Source of the DNA: Mesorhizobium sp. CA8
GTDB taxonomy: Bacteria; Pseudomonadota; Alphaproteobacteria; Rhizobiales; Rhizobiaceae
Length of the DNA: 64,000 nt
Assembly (NCBI RefSeq): GCF_020164955.1
Contig: NZ_JAIUHG010000019.1
Span: 62,001-126,000, forward strand
Reading direction: 5' to 3'
Part shown: positions 15,724 to 24,011 of the stretch, piece after piece
Position numbering within the stretch: position 1 is the stretch's first letter
Layout: every line of letters starts with the position of its first letter
The notes under the pieces: generated by a model
The model's input: only the letters and a program-made list of their open reading frames with translations
What the model was told of the DNA's origin: nothing
The model's database searches: none
Program-made: the position numbers and the translations under genes

Positions 15724-15939
15724 TCAGCGCTGACCGCCCTTGCGGCCAGCTTCCGAGGCACGCTGCCGGTCTTCGGCGAAGTTGCCGCTGCCGCCCCGAT
15801 GCTGGCCCGTGCCCTGCTGACCCATATTCCGGTCCTCGGCCTGATGCTGTCCGCTGCCGCGATGCTGGTCGTCACGGTTCTTGTGGCTCTGCTGGCCGGC
15901 TTTGACGTGCTGTTCGTGGGTTCCGCCTTGGTTGGGCAT
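15724..15939 (-). CDS. KGG-domain stress-induced small protein
   Basis: A 71-residue Gly/Gln/His-rich hydrophilic protein ending GNFAEDRQRASEAGRKGGQ, the KGG/con-10-type repeat seen in bacterial stress-induced proteins. ATG 15939 has GGAGA upstream. A GGAAC-N16-TGTT promoter candidate lies 75 bp before the start and a strong terminator follows, so it looks like a monocistronic general-stress gene. Confidence 0.78.
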   Translation of the reverse strand: MPNQGGTHEQHVKAGQQSHKNRDDQHRGSGQHQAEDRNMGQQGTGQHRGGSGNFAEDRQRASEAGRKGGQR

Positions 15940-16013
15940 ATCGAATTCTCCGTTGGTTCGGATTTTTCTTTGGGGTGAATTCAAGGACGCGTTCGGCATC
16001 CCTGAGTAAGGGG

Positions 16014-16038
16014 AACAGGTGCCGGCAACCAATGTTCC
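16014..16038 (-). promoter_or_regulatory. Candidate EcfG-type promoter (GGAAC-N16-TGTT)
   Basis: Minus-strand GGAAC (16038-16034), 16 bases, then TGTT (16017-16014), 75 bp before the KGG gene. The element is also symmetric: GGAAC at 16012-16016 faces the opposite direction towards the gene at 16267. Confidence 0.45.
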
Positions 16039-16174
16039 GCTCGAAACATTTCGTGACCCGGATCGGACTGAAGTCCCATGCGGCCGGCGCATTGGGCTGG
16101 CTTATGCAACCAATCCGCTTTCTGCGACTTGGGGAGCGGCCGTCGAGAAAGCCCCCTCCATCGCCGGCCGTTCT

Positions 16175-16213
16175 GGTGCCCGCCGGTCGCCCCGCGCAAT
16201 TCCGGCGGGCACC
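16175..16213. other. Perfect 12-bp inverted repeat in the 15940-16266 gap
   Basis: GGTGCCCGCCGG and CCGGCGGGCACC flank a 15-base loop, 54 bp before the small membrane protein start. No T-run follows on the plus strand, so a leader structure or regulator site is as likely as a terminator. The rest of the 327-bp gap holds only the symmetric GGAAC element. Confidence 0.4.
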
Positions 16214-16266
16214 ACTATCCATGAACAAAAAAGGCCGCATGACCGGCTTCGGAGCGAGACGACGTT

Positions 16267-16491
16267 TTGACCCACATCTCTGCAAAGCCCGCCCGGCAGG
16301 ACGCTGACAGCCTGCCTGCCAACGACAACCAGCGTGCGTCCCCTGCCGATCTTTCGTTCCTCGATATCATCAATGACGAGGATGAGGTCGCCGACATTGC
16401 CAGGCGCGCGGAGCGTCTCGGCCACGCCACGCTCGTTGCAATGGCAATCGGCCTGGCAGCGGTTCCGTTGCTCTATTTGATCCTGGCCTGA
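16267..16491 (+). CDS. Small single-pass membrane protein
   Basis: A 74-residue protein with a polar N-terminus (SLPANDNQR, DIINDEDEVADIARRAERLG) and one C-terminal hydrophobic helix (TLVAMAIGLAAVPLLYLILA). The only start in reach is TTG 16267. No family is recognised. The acidic cytosolic part plus a tail anchor would suit an inner-membrane partner protein. Confidence 0.5.
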   Translation: MTHISAKPARQDADSLPANDNQRASPADLSFLDIINDEDEVADIARRAERLGHATLVAMAIGLAAVPLLYLILA

Positions 16492-16562
16492 GCCAGGCCG
16501 GCAGGACGCCAGGCCAGAAGGAGGCTTGGCCTGCCGGCACAATTTCCGAGAAAAATGCGCTT

Positions 16563-17455
16563 CTATCTTCCGGAAAAGAACGCGTCCAGCGTGGCCGCCG
16601 TTTCGATCGGCGACTCCTCCGGAAAGAAGTGACCGCCAGGCATCGCTCCGCCGCTGACATCGTCGGCCCAGCGCCGCCATATGCCCAGTGGTCCGTCTTC
16701 ATCCCGATACCACTCGGCAAGCGCCCCGTGCTCGCTCCACAGCGCCAGCAACGGACAGGCGATGCGACGACCCGTTGCCTGGTCCTCTCGATCATGCCGG
16801 CGGTCGAGCGCGGCCGCCGCGCGATACTCTTCACAGATGGCGTGGATATGCGCCGGATCGCGCAGCGCATCGACATAAGCCTGCCGCACCCCGGGCGGGA
16901 ATGCATCAGCGCCGATCCCCAGCCGGAAAGCGCGTTGTCGACGACCGCTTCCGCGCCGGCCGCCAGCATTCTCTCCGGCAGCGGCTCCGGCTGTGCCAGC
17001 AACGACCAGGGCCAATAGCCGAGCGCCAGCCTCGCATCAGCCCGGTCCCACACCTCGGCGGTGGGGATGATGTCGAGCACGGCGAGCTTCTCGACGCGGT
17101 CCGGGTGGTCGAGTGCCAGCCGGTAGGCAACGCGCCCGCCTCGATCATGACCCGCGACCATGAAGCGCCGAAAGCCGAATGTCTGCATCAGCACGACCAT
17201 GTCGGCGGCCATGGCGCGCTTGGCATAGGGTGCATGGTCGGCGGCCGAGGGCGGGCAGGAGCTTTGCCCATAGCCGCGCAAATCGGCGCAGACGACTGTG
17301 AAATCCCGTGCCAGGCCGGGAGCCACCTCGCGCCACATCACATGGGATTCGGGAAAGCCATGCAGCAGGAGCAGGCCGGGTCCATTGCCGGCGCAGCGGG
17401 CGAAGGTCCTCGCTTCGCCGGTGTCGACCTCACGGCTGTCGAAATCCGGAAACAT
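16563..17455 (-). pseudogene. Haloacetate dehalogenase/epoxide hydrolase-type alpha/beta hydrolase, frameshifted
   Basis: The frame from ATG 17455 encodes LLLLHGFPESHVMWREVAP, DLRGYGQSS and the nucleophile motif AGHDRGGRVAYRLALDHPDR, close to fluoroacetate dehalogenases. After NALSGWGS (near 16908) a 1-nt loss shifts the rest into ADAFPPGVRQAYVDALRDP, CPLLALWSEHG and the catalytic-His end PGGHFFPEESP. Restoring one base gives 298 codons, the normal family length. As read, the product would lack the catalytic His. Decay and sequencing error cannot be told apart here. Confidence 0.75.
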
Positions 17456-17493
17456 TGCTTGCCTCCCCGCTGGCGCCGACAGCGTCGACCGCC

Positions 17494-17727
17494 TCACGTC
17501 CAGGCGGAATCCAGTGTCAGCGACGCTTCGAAAATCTGGTCGCGTTTTTCGTCCAGAACTTTGACGGTGATGGTCAGATGCTTGCCGCCCGGCATCTCGT
17601 CCCGGGCGACGTCGTGCAGGATGCGCAGTGCCTCCATGCCGGCGCGCTCACGGCTGGCAAAGAGCTGCCCCTCGGTGTCTTCCTGGCTGTGCTCGCTGTT
17701 GTAAAGGTCGAAATAGAAGCGCTGCAT
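17494..17727 (-). CDS. DUF6894-type small protein
   Basis: A 77-residue protein beginning MQRFYFDLYNSEHSQEDTEG with a later AGMEALRILHDVARDEMPG segment, the pattern of the short DUF6894 proteins abundant in Hyphomicrobiales. ATG 17727 gives the family start. No promoter of the GGAAC type with a proper -10 is found upstream. Function unknown. Confidence 0.72.
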   Translation of the reverse strand: MQRFYFDLYNSEHSQEDTEGQLFASRERAGMEALRILHDVARDEMPGGKHLTITVKVLDEKRDQIFEASLTLDSAWT

Positions 17728-17888
17728 CGGCAAGTCTGCCCCGGAAACTTCGAGGTCAATCCACGAGCTTGGCCATGGTTCCAAAGGGCTGATCCTGAGA
17801 GAAAATCAGCGCCGCGCCGGCTCTTGGCGAACGCGGCCTGCAACCAGCCTCTGTCTGCGGCGTTAGCTGATGCCACGGAGGACGCCGG

Positions 17889-18608
17889 ATGCTGGAGTCG
17901 CTTTATCTCAATCTCGGCCAGCACGACGCCCTCTCGGAGGAAGAGAAGGCGCTGCTCACCGCCACCCTGTCGATAGAGAAATATGTCGGCGTCGGCGAGG
18001 ACATCGTCTCGGAAGGAACCAGGCCGACCTACAGCACGCTCATCGTCGACGGGTTTGCCGCCCGCTACAGGGTGTTGGAGGACGGCGGCCGCCAGTTCAC
18101 CTCGCTGCAGATCGCGGGCGATTTCGTCGACCTCCATGCGTTTTTGCTGAAGACGATGGACCATGGCATCGTGGCGCTATCTCCCTGCCATGTGGCCGCA
18201 GCGGAGCATAGCAAGCTCAAGACGATTACCGAGCAGGCGCCGCACCTCACCCGGCTGTTGTGGCTCGACACGCTCGTCGACGGCGCCATCCATCGCGAAT
18301 GGATCGTGGCCATGGGACGCCGCTCCAAGCACTCCCACCTCGCGCATCTGATATGCGAGCTGTTCGTCAGGCTGCAGGTGGTGAAGAAGACGCGCGACAT
18401 GAGTTTTTACCTGCCGCTGTCGCAGGCTCAACTGGCCGATGTGCTCGGCCTGTCCGTCGTCCACATGAACCGGGTGATCGGCACGTTGCGACGCATGAAC
18501 GTCATCAGCTGGACGAACCATATGATCACGATCCTCGACTGGGAGCGGCTGGTCACGATCGCCGAGTTCGATCCGACCTATCTCAGCATGGCGCGCGAGC
18601 CGAGATAA
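17889..18608 (+). CDS. Crp/Fnr family transcriptional regulator
   Basis: A 239-residue regulator: N-terminal cyclic-nucleotide-type beta barrel (~20-120, including EGTRPTYSTLIVDGFAARY) and C-terminal winged helix with LPLSQAQLADVLGLSVVHMN as recognition region. There is no N-terminal Cys cluster, so an oxygen-sensing Fe-S role is unlikely. Its C-terminus (IAEFDPTYLSMAREPR) recurs almost intact in a gene remnant at 26344. The neighbours suggest stress-related targets. Confidence 0.88.
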   Translation: MLESLYLNLGQHDALSEEEKALLTATLSIEKYVGVGEDIVSEGTRPTYSTLIVDGFAARYRVLEDGGRQFTSLQIAGDFVDLHAFLLKTMDHGIVALSPCHVAAAEHSKLKTITEQAPHLTRLLWLDTLVDGAIHREWIVAMGRRSKHSHLAHLICELFVRLQVVKKTRDMSFYLPLSQAQLADVLGLSVVHMNRVIGTLRRMNVISWTNHMITILDWERLVTIAEFDPTYLSMAREPR

Positions 18609-18612
18609 GCCT

Positions 18613-18912
18613 CTAGCGGGGCGGCGCCTTATAGCGCGACCAGAGCGTGTCGAGCATGGTCAGCGCAGCGCTTGGCTTGGCAGGCTTCAGCAGGCCCTGT
18701 TGCACAGCGACCTTCTTAAAGGCGGCAAAGGCGACGGCCGGCCGGCAGGTGCCCGCGATCGCGTCATCCACCAGCCGGGCCGCTTCCAGGTAGGCCGGTG
18801 CTTCTTTGTTCTTCCAATGTCCAGCAAGCGCCTTCTTAGCCTCGGCGACGGTGGTGACCACCATCGTGCCGCCGCTGACGAAGCGGATGGTGAGCGGCAG
18901 GAAACGGCTCAT
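18613..18912 (-). CDS. DUF982 family protein
   Basis: A 99-residue protein with the DUF982 pattern: LTIRFVSGGTMVVTTVAEAKKAL, HWKNKEAPAYLEAARLVDDA and AFAAFKKVAVQQGLL. ATG 18912 overlaps the stop of a 31-residue upstream ORF by ATGA. DUF982 proteins are frequent, uncharacterised small proteins of rhizobia. It is convergent with the Crp/Fnr gene, with 4 bp between the stops. Confidence 0.8.
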   Translation of the reverse strand: MSRFLPLTIRFVSGGTMVVTTVAEAKKALAGHWKNKEAPAYLEAARLVDDAIAGTCRPAVAFAAFKKVAVQQGLLKPAKPSAALTMLDTLWSRYKAPPR

Positions 18913-19004
18913 CGGCTCGTCACCATTGCGCGCCAGGCAAGGCCGACGAAGGGCGCGGCGGTCATCACGGCAGCAACGAGGAGAAAAAGCGGACTGGATT
19001 TCAT
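18909..19004 (-). CDS. Putative 31-residue single-helix membrane microprotein
   Basis: MKSSPLFLLVAAVMTAAPF followed by VGLAWRAMVTSR: one hydrophobic helix with a basic end. Its TGA overlaps the DUF982 start (ATGA), which suggests translational coupling. No strong ribosome site is seen. It could be a leader peptide or a small membrane protein. Confidence 0.4.
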   Translation of the reverse strand: MKSSPLFLLVAAVMTAAPFVGLAWRAMVTSR

Positions 19005-19078
19005 GGTGCACCACAAGATTGGGGGTGGCCGTAAACGATGACTTGGTCAGTCGGTTGCATTCGCCCGGCGGTTCGGAG

Positions 19079-19255
19079 CTACATGCTGCTCGCGGGCCGG
19101 ATCGGCGGGGCCGGCCGATGCGGTGGCCTGGGACGCGGCCTGAGCGGCACATCCGCGAGCGAGGCGCGAATCACCCTGACGGGGATCGGTGGTGCGACGG
19201 CACGCCGGCGCAGCAATGCGGCTGAGAGACCGCCGATGAGAGTTCGAACGTCCAT
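19079..19255 (-). CDS. Hypothetical small Arg/Pro-rich protein
   Basis: A 58-residue ORF starting MDVRTLIGGLSAALLRRRAV and ending in an Arg/Pro-rich tail. The reason to keep it is a strong ribosome site (AGGAGGAGA) just before ATG 19255. No family is recognised, and the tail composition could be a GC-rich artefact. It is divergent from the SDR gene. Confidence 0.35.
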   Translation of the reverse strand: MDVRTLIGGLSAALLRRRAVAPPIPVRVIRASLADVPLRPRPRPPHRPAPPIRPASSM

Positions 19256-19417
19256 GGGTCTCCTCCTGAAGAGTCCCCCAATGGCGAGCGGGTTAGCACT
19301 CCCGCCCGTGCCGTGCATTTAACTTTGATGTATGCCCGAGCGTCTCGGCAACGTGCGACGACCCGAGCCAACCTTTTCAGTCGGTATGCGTTGTCCTTCG
19401 AACAGAAGGAGACAGCC

Positions 19418-20437
19418 ATGCCGATCAGCAGCCGAACGAAATCCGACGCAGCCCAGAAATCGGGGGCGACCAAGAAGGCAGACACCGCCGAAACGACGCG
19501 CAGGCAGCGCGGCGTGCAGCGCAAGGTCGATGCCACGGACCGCAGCAAGCCGAAATCCAAATCGCCGGGCGCCATGCAGGCCGGAGCGCGCCCGTACCCG
19601 GTACCGCCTTTTCCCAAGCAGCACCACCCGAAACCGGGCGAGGAATGGGCTATCGAGCCCGCGCCGCTTTACGACGCGCCGTTCTGGCAGGGGTCGGGCA
19701 AGCTCAAGGACAAGGTTGCGCTGATCACTGGCGGCGATTCCGGCATTGGCCGTGCGGTCGCCGTGCTGTTCGCGCGCGAGGGCGCCGATATCGCGATCGT
19801 CTATCTCAGCGAAGATCGTGACGCCAAGACGACGAAGCAGGCGGTCGAGGCGGAGGGGAGGCGCTGCATCACCTTGCGCGGCGACGTGGCTAAACGCGCC
19901 TTCTGCCGCAAGGCAGTGGCTGAGACGGTCAAGGCCTTCGGCAGACTCGACGTGCTGGTCAACAACGCCGCCTTCCAGATCCACTCCGCCGATTTCGCCG
20001 ATCTGACGGAGGAGCATTTCGACACCACACTGAAGACCAATCTATACGGCTATTTCCACATGGCGCAGGAGGCCGTGCCCCACATGAAGCCGGGCTCGGC
20101 GATCATCAACACCGGTTCGGTCACCGGCATCGAGGGTTCGAAGGAACTGGTCGACTACTCGATGACCAAGGGCGGCATTCACGCCTTCACCCGCGCGCTT
20201 TCCGGCAACCTCATCGCGAAGGGCATCCGTGTCAACGCGGTGGCACCCGGTCCGGTCTGGACGCCGCTCAACCCATCGGAGAAGGAAGCGGAAGACGTCT
20301 CGCAGTTCGGTGCCAAGACGCCGATGAAGCGGCCGGCCCAGCCGGAGGAGATCGCGCCGGCCTATGTGTTCCTGGCCTCGCCGCAATGCTCGAGCTACAT
20401 CACCGGCGAGATCCTGCCGATCATCGGGGGTTACTGA
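19418..20437 (+). CDS. SDR-family oxidoreductase, stress-protein type with N-terminal extension
   Basis: A 339-residue enzyme. Residues 1-55 are a Lys/Arg/Ser-rich extension, then FPKQHHPKPGEE and the Rossmann domain with TGGDSGIGRAVAVLFAREGA, NNAAFQIHSADF, the catalytic Ser in INTGSVTGIEGS and YSMTKGGIHAF (Tyr-x3-Lys). This layout matches YghA/general-stress-protein-39-like dehydrogenases. AGAAGGAGA precedes ATG 19418. A secreted-protein gene follows after 29 bp, probably co-transcribed. The basic extension is longer than in most relatives. Confidence 0.88.
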   Translation: MPISSRTKSDAAQKSGATKKADTAETTRRQRGVQRKVDATDRSKPKSKSPGAMQAGARPYPVPPFPKQHHPKPGEEWAIEPAPLYDAPFWQGSGKLKDKVALITGGDSGIGRAVAVLFAREGADIAIVYLSEDRDAKTTKQAVEAEGRRCITLRGDVAKRAFCRKAVAETVKAFGRLDVLVNNAAFQIHSADFADLTEEHFDTTLKTNLYGYFHMAQEAVPHMKPGSAIINTGSVTGIEGSKELVDYSMTKGGIHAFTRALSGNLIAKGIRVNAVAPGPVWTPLNPSEKEAEDVSQFGAKTPMKRPAQPEEIAPAYVFLASPQCSSYITGEILPIIGGY

Positions 20438-20466
20438 CCCCCGAGCACTGACATGAGGAGGATCCC

Positions 20467-20784
20467 ATGAAAGATCCCATGAACAAAGCGCTTCTCATCG
20501 CGGCCTTCGCTCTGATTCCGGCGTTGCCGGCGACGGCGCAGACTGCCGCGCAATCGAAGGATCAGCCGACGCAGAACTGCCAGGCCAAGCCCGACGCAAA
20601 CGACCAGCAGCAAAAGCAGAAGCAAGAGGCCGATACGGACGAGCTGTCGAAACAGCTCGGCAATTGCGGCGGCGTGCTGAAGCCGCCGCCGACCGGCGAC
20701 CAGAATGCCAAGACTCCGCCGCCCACCGGCAGCGATATGCCCGTGATCAAGCCGGGTCAGGTTCAGCCGCAGACCGGCCAATGA
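20467..20784 (+). CDS. Small secreted Gln/Pro-rich protein
   Basis: A 105-residue protein with a signal peptide (KALLIAAFALIPALPATAQ) and a Gln/Asp/Pro-rich mature part containing two Cys (TQNCQAK, LGNCGG) and PPPTG repeats. GAGGAGG precedes the start. It resembles the secreted Thr/Ser/Gly-rich protein at 34932 in layout: signal peptide, low complexity, two Cys. Unknown function. Confidence 0.65.
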   Translation: MKDPMNKALLIAAFALIPALPATAQTAAQSKDQPTQNCQAKPDANDQQQKQKQEADTDELSKQLGNCGGVLKPPPTGDQNAKTPPPTGSDMPVIKPGQVQPQTGQ

Positions 20785-20817
20785 CGCAGACCGGCCGTAA
20801 TCTTCAACGATGGAAAG

Positions 20818-21003
20818 TCAGCGTTTGCGCTTTTCGGCATCGGCGGTCTTCAAGGCCGGCGAGGCGCTCGCCTCGCGCATCATGCGCAATGCCTCGTCGC
20901 GGGTGAGACCGCATCTGCGGGCGTAATAAGCGGCCTCATGGATTTCGGCCCGAGAGGCTGCCGCACCGCCGGAAGAGGACCGTCTGTCTTTCTTCTTGGC
21001 CAT
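20818..21003 (-). CDS. Hypothetical small basic protein
   Basis: A 61-residue protein, Lys/Arg-rich at both ends, with a helical core AEIHEAAYYARRCGLTRDEA. It looks like a short conserved rhizobial protein; no ribosome site stands out. It is convergent with the secreted-protein gene. Confidence 0.5.
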   Translation of the reverse strand: MAKKKDRRSSSGGAAASRAEIHEAAYYARRCGLTRDEALRMMREASASPALKTADAEKRKR

Positions 21004-21278
21004 TGGTTTGCCGTGCCATGAATCACTTAGTCAGCTAATTATACGCTCGTTGTTCCTCATTGCAAATTCGCCGCTGCTTTTGGCGATCCCGCTGGGCTGG
21101 CCTGCGCCATTGGGGGAACCATTGCACTGGCACAGAATTGTGACTTGCGGGCCGCGTCAGCCGGACCTGGTGGCAGAGAGAACAGGGCTGGTTTCTCCGG
21201 CTTCCCGCCCTGGCCAACGAAAAGGCAGTCGAGCTCTTGTCCCACCCGGCCCGCTCCGTACCCGAGCGTGGGCAGCAC

Positions 21279-22406
21279 ATGGCAGAGCAGACTAAATCCA
21301 CCGAAACCACCGTGCATGTGGCGCCCGAAGATGGGAAGGCGACGATGCCGCGCTGGATAGATGAAGGTTGGATACTGCTGAAGGAAAGCGTCTCCGGCTA
21401 TATTGCCGACAATGCGCTGAGCCACGGCGCGGCGATGGCCTTCTACGCCACCACCTCGCTGGCGCCGATCCTGCTGATCGTGGTCGCGATCGCCGGGTTC
21501 GTCATCGGCAACGATGCTGCGCAACTGGCGCTCTCGGCACAGATATCGGGCGTCATGGGACCGCAGAGCGCTGACCTTCTCAAGGCAACGGTCGAGACCG
21601 CCTCGCAGCGCGGGTCGGGCACTTTGGCCACCTTGATCGGGCTGGTCACGCTTTTGATCACCGCCTCCGGCGTTTTCGGCGAGATGCAGCAGTCGTTGAA
21701 CGAGATCTGGAAGGTCAAGCCCACCAGCGTGTCATTTTCGCGCCTGGTGCGGGCGAGGGCGGTGAGCCTCGGCCTAGTGGGGGCGCTCGGCTTCCTGCTG
21801 CTGGTGTCGCTTGCAGCCAGCACGGCAATCGCCGCGCTTGGCGAAGTCATCAACCGCAGCCTGCCGTTTGGAACGCTGATCGTCAGCGGCATCAACACGG
21901 TCGTCTCCTTCGCATTGATCGCGCTGCTCTTCGCCGCCATCTACAAGGTCCTGCCGGACCGGGAGCTCAAATGGCGCGACGTCGGCGTCGGCGCGCTGGT
22001 CACGGCGCTGCTCTTCACCATCGGCAAATCGCTGATCGGCTGGTACATCGGCACCAGCGCCATAGCGACGTCCTACGGAGCGGCGGGCGCGCTGATGGTG
22101 GTGCTGGTCTGGGTCTACTACTCGGCGCAAATTTTCCTGTTCGGCGCCGAGATAACCCGCGCCTACTCGGTGCGGCGCGGCAGCCGGCGCGACCTCGCGC
22201 CGGTCATCGCGGATGCAAAAGAGCGGGCTGGCTCGGGTCAAACCAGGCAAGCAGCCAAACCGCTGGAAACGACGCGGGCCAATGCCGGCCGGATTGGCAC
22301 CGCGACGCCTCGAGCAAGGGCGTTCGGCGACGGGATCGGCATGTGGATTGTCATCAGTAGCCTGATCACGCTGCTCGTCACCTGGATCTTGCGCCCAAGA
22401 GGCTGA
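21279..22406 (+). CDS. YihY/BrkB family inner-membrane protein
   Basis: A 375-residue protein with six or seven membrane helices and the YihY signature: DNALSHGAAMAFYATTSLAP early, FGEMQQSLNEIWKVKP in the middle and SYGAAGALMVVLVWVYYSAQ near the end. The C-terminal ~80 residues add a polar linker and another hydrophobic helix. BrkB was once called ribonuclease BN; the family's real activity is unknown. ATG 21279 is favoured over an upstream Pro-rich extension. Confidence 0.88.
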   Translation: MAEQTKSTETTVHVAPEDGKATMPRWIDEGWILLKESVSGYIADNALSHGAAMAFYATTSLAPILLIVVAIAGFVIGNDAAQLALSAQISGVMGPQSADLLKATVETASQRGSGTLATLIGLVTLLITASGVFGEMQQSLNEIWKVKPTSVSFSRLVRARAVSLGLVGALGFLLLVSLAASTAIAALGEVINRSLPFGTLIVSGINTVVSFALIALLFAAIYKVLPDRELKWRDVGVGALVTALLFTIGKSLIGWYIGTSAIATSYGAAGALMVVLVWVYYSAQIFLFGAEITRAYSVRRGSRRDLAPVIADAKERAGSGQTRQAAKPLETTRANAGRIGTATPRARAFGDGIGMWIVISSLITLLVTWILRPRG

Positions 22407-22547
22407 AGCATCCATCGAGGTCAATTCCCGCAAGAAAATCAGCAGGCTCCAAAGTCGACAGAGGCCCGTCGGTCCCGTCACTAACCTTTGGAACGAAAGC
22501 CAGTGCTGCGAATTGGTATTTCGTCTCAAGAGCAACAGGAGGTTACT

Positions 22548-22625
22548 ATGGGACGAGGTATATTGCTGTGGCTGCTGGGTGTCCCAATCCCGATCATCAT
22601 CCTGCTTATGCTGTTTGCGCGGTAG
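22548..22625 (+). CDS. 25-residue hydrophobic membrane peptide
   Basis: MGRGILLWLLGVPIPIIILL plus MLFAR, a single hydrophobic helix with a Pro-Ile-Pro kink. AGGAGG lies six bases before the ATG. Near-identical short peptides occur in other bacteria, so this is a genuine small gene. It precedes the 22636 membrane protein gene by 10 bp, probably in one transcript. Confidence 0.7.
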   Translation: MGRGILLWLLGVPIPIIILLMLFAR

Positions 22626-22635
22626 GAGATGTGTG

Positions 22636-23544
22636 ATGAATTCCGCCCTATCTGACGTTGAGCTTTCCGGCGCTGCCGAATCTTCATCGACCGCCGTGAG
22701 TTGGGGCCCTATCATCGCCGGAGCCTTCGCCGCGGCGACGCTGACAGTGGTTCTGATGCTCATCGGCTCGGGGCTGGGGCTGACCATGGTTTCGCCATGG
22801 ACCGGCGCCAGCACCTCGATCACCACCTTTGCAGTCTCGGCCGCCGTCTGGCTGATCGTCGTACAATGGCTTTCGGCCGGGCTCGGCGGTTACTTGACCG
22901 GCCGGCTACGGACGAAGTGGGTCGGCATTCACGACAACGAGGTCTACTTCCGCGATACGGCGCACGGCTTCCTGGCCTGGGCGCTGGCGACGCTGCTGGT
23001 TGCCGGCGTGTTCGGCTCCGCCTTGTCCGCAACCATCGGCGCGGGGGTGCAGGCTGCGTCCAACGTCGCGGCGGGCGCGGCCGCGGGCGCGTCGTCGGCG
23101 GCCGCGAATAGCGCCGGCTCAACCGACAACAACACCGTGGGCTATTTCGTCGATCAACTGTTCCGCCCGGCCGACACCGGCACCGTGGCCCCGGGTGGCC
23201 AGAATGACGCCGGCACGACGGCGCAGGCAACACGCATCCTGGTGGCGAGCGCCGCCAAGGGCGAGGTGTCGGCCGACGACAAAACCTATCTTGCGAAGCT
23301 GGTAGCCTCCCGCACCGGGCTTTCGCAGGCCGATGCCGCCAAGCGCGTCGACACCGTGCTTGCCGGCATCGAAGACGCCAAGAACAAGGCGAAGGCGGCC
23401 GCCGACACGGCCAGAAAGGCAAGTGCTACCTTCGCGCTCGTCGGCGCCTTGTCGATGATCGTTGGGGCTTTCATTGCCAGCGTTGCCGGCGCGCTCGGCG
23501 GCAGGCAGCGCGACGAAGACGAAGCGCTTTTCGTTCGCGGCTGA
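22636..23544 (+). CDS. Multi-pass membrane protein (PhnA-like, rhizobial type)
   Basis: A 302-residue protein. The N-terminal part has three hydrophobic segments (WGPIIAGAFAAATLTVVLML, FAVSAAVWLIVVQWLSAGLG, FLAWALATLLVAGVFGSALS). A long Ala-rich soluble stretch (~150-265) includes VASAAKGEVSADDKTYLAKL, and a final helix is LVGALSMIVGAFIASVAGAL. ATG 22636 is used since the upstream frame overlaps the small peptide gene. Similar Rhizobiales proteins are labelled PhnA-like without phosphonate evidence. A terminator follows. Confidence 0.75.
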   Translation: MNSALSDVELSGAAESSSTAVSWGPIIAGAFAAATLTVVLMLIGSGLGLTMVSPWTGASTSITTFAVSAAVWLIVVQWLSAGLGGYLTGRLRTKWVGIHDNEVYFRDTAHGFLAWALATLLVAGVFGSALSATIGAGVQAASNVAAGAAAGASSAAANSAGSTDNNTVGYFVDQLFRPADTGTVAPGGQNDAGTTAQATRILVASAAKGEVSADDKTYLAKLVASRTGLSQADAAKRVDTVLAGIEDAKNKAKAAADTARKASATFALVGALSMIVGAFIASVAGALGGRQRDEDEALFVRG

Positions 23545-23581
23545 CACCGCCCGGGCTGCCTTCGGCATCCATCGTCAATTG

Positions 23582-23610
23582 CGCCCGCTGGCTTCGCCGG
23601 CGGGCGTTTA
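23582..23610 (+). terminator. Rho-independent terminator
   Basis: CGCCCGCTGGC-TTC-GCCGGCGGGCG (11-bp stem with one wobble) followed by TTTATT, 38 bp after the membrane protein stop. Confidence 0.65.
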
Positions 23611-23673
23611 TTGTTGACGAATACGTCGACCGGCGTACGCCCGCTGCCTTCGACAAACGCCGCTGCGACGGCC

Positions 23674-23904
23674 TCACCGAGCCTTATGGCGCTCCCGCCG
23701 CTCTTCCTGCCGTTTCTCGATTTCGTAGGAAAGCCAGCGGCAGAACATGCCGATGATCGAGGTGGCGGCCCCCCCGAGCAGACAGGCCGTCAGCAAAGGA
23801 CTTTTCAATGCGCTGTCCCAACTGACGATCCCCAGCAGGATCACGCTCACGGCGGAGATCAGATAGCCTGTACCCTTGAGCAGGTGAAGCGACGATTTGG
23901 TCAT
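23674..23904 (-). CDS. Small two-helix membrane protein
   Basis: A 76-residue protein with two hydrophobic helices (GYLISAVSVILLGIVSW and LTACLLGGAATSIIGMFCRW) and a basic C-terminal tail (EIEKRQEERRERHKAR). AAGGGCGGACC precedes ATG 23904. No family is recognised. Confidence 0.6.
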   Translation of the reverse strand: MTKSSLHLLKGTGYLISAVSVILLGIVSWDSALKSPLLTACLLGGAATSIIGMFCRWLSYEIEKRQEERRERHKAR

Positions 23905-24011
23905 GGTCCGCCCTTCAAGATCGACATTCAATTCTGGCCGAGGTTCCGTTCGCGCAGTGCCCCCTCCAGGGGACTGGTGGGCTGCGGCTCAGGCGTCCTT
24001 CGTCGCGGCAC

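Noticed and set aside
17758..17782. GGAAC-N16-GATT upstream of the DUF6894 gene as an EcfG promoter
   Set aside because: The -10 lacks the GTT core; counted as chance.
22490..22514. GGAAC-N16-AATT before the 25-residue peptide gene
   Set aside because: The -10 does not match nGTT; a similar poor match occurs at 21115. Not scored as a promoter.
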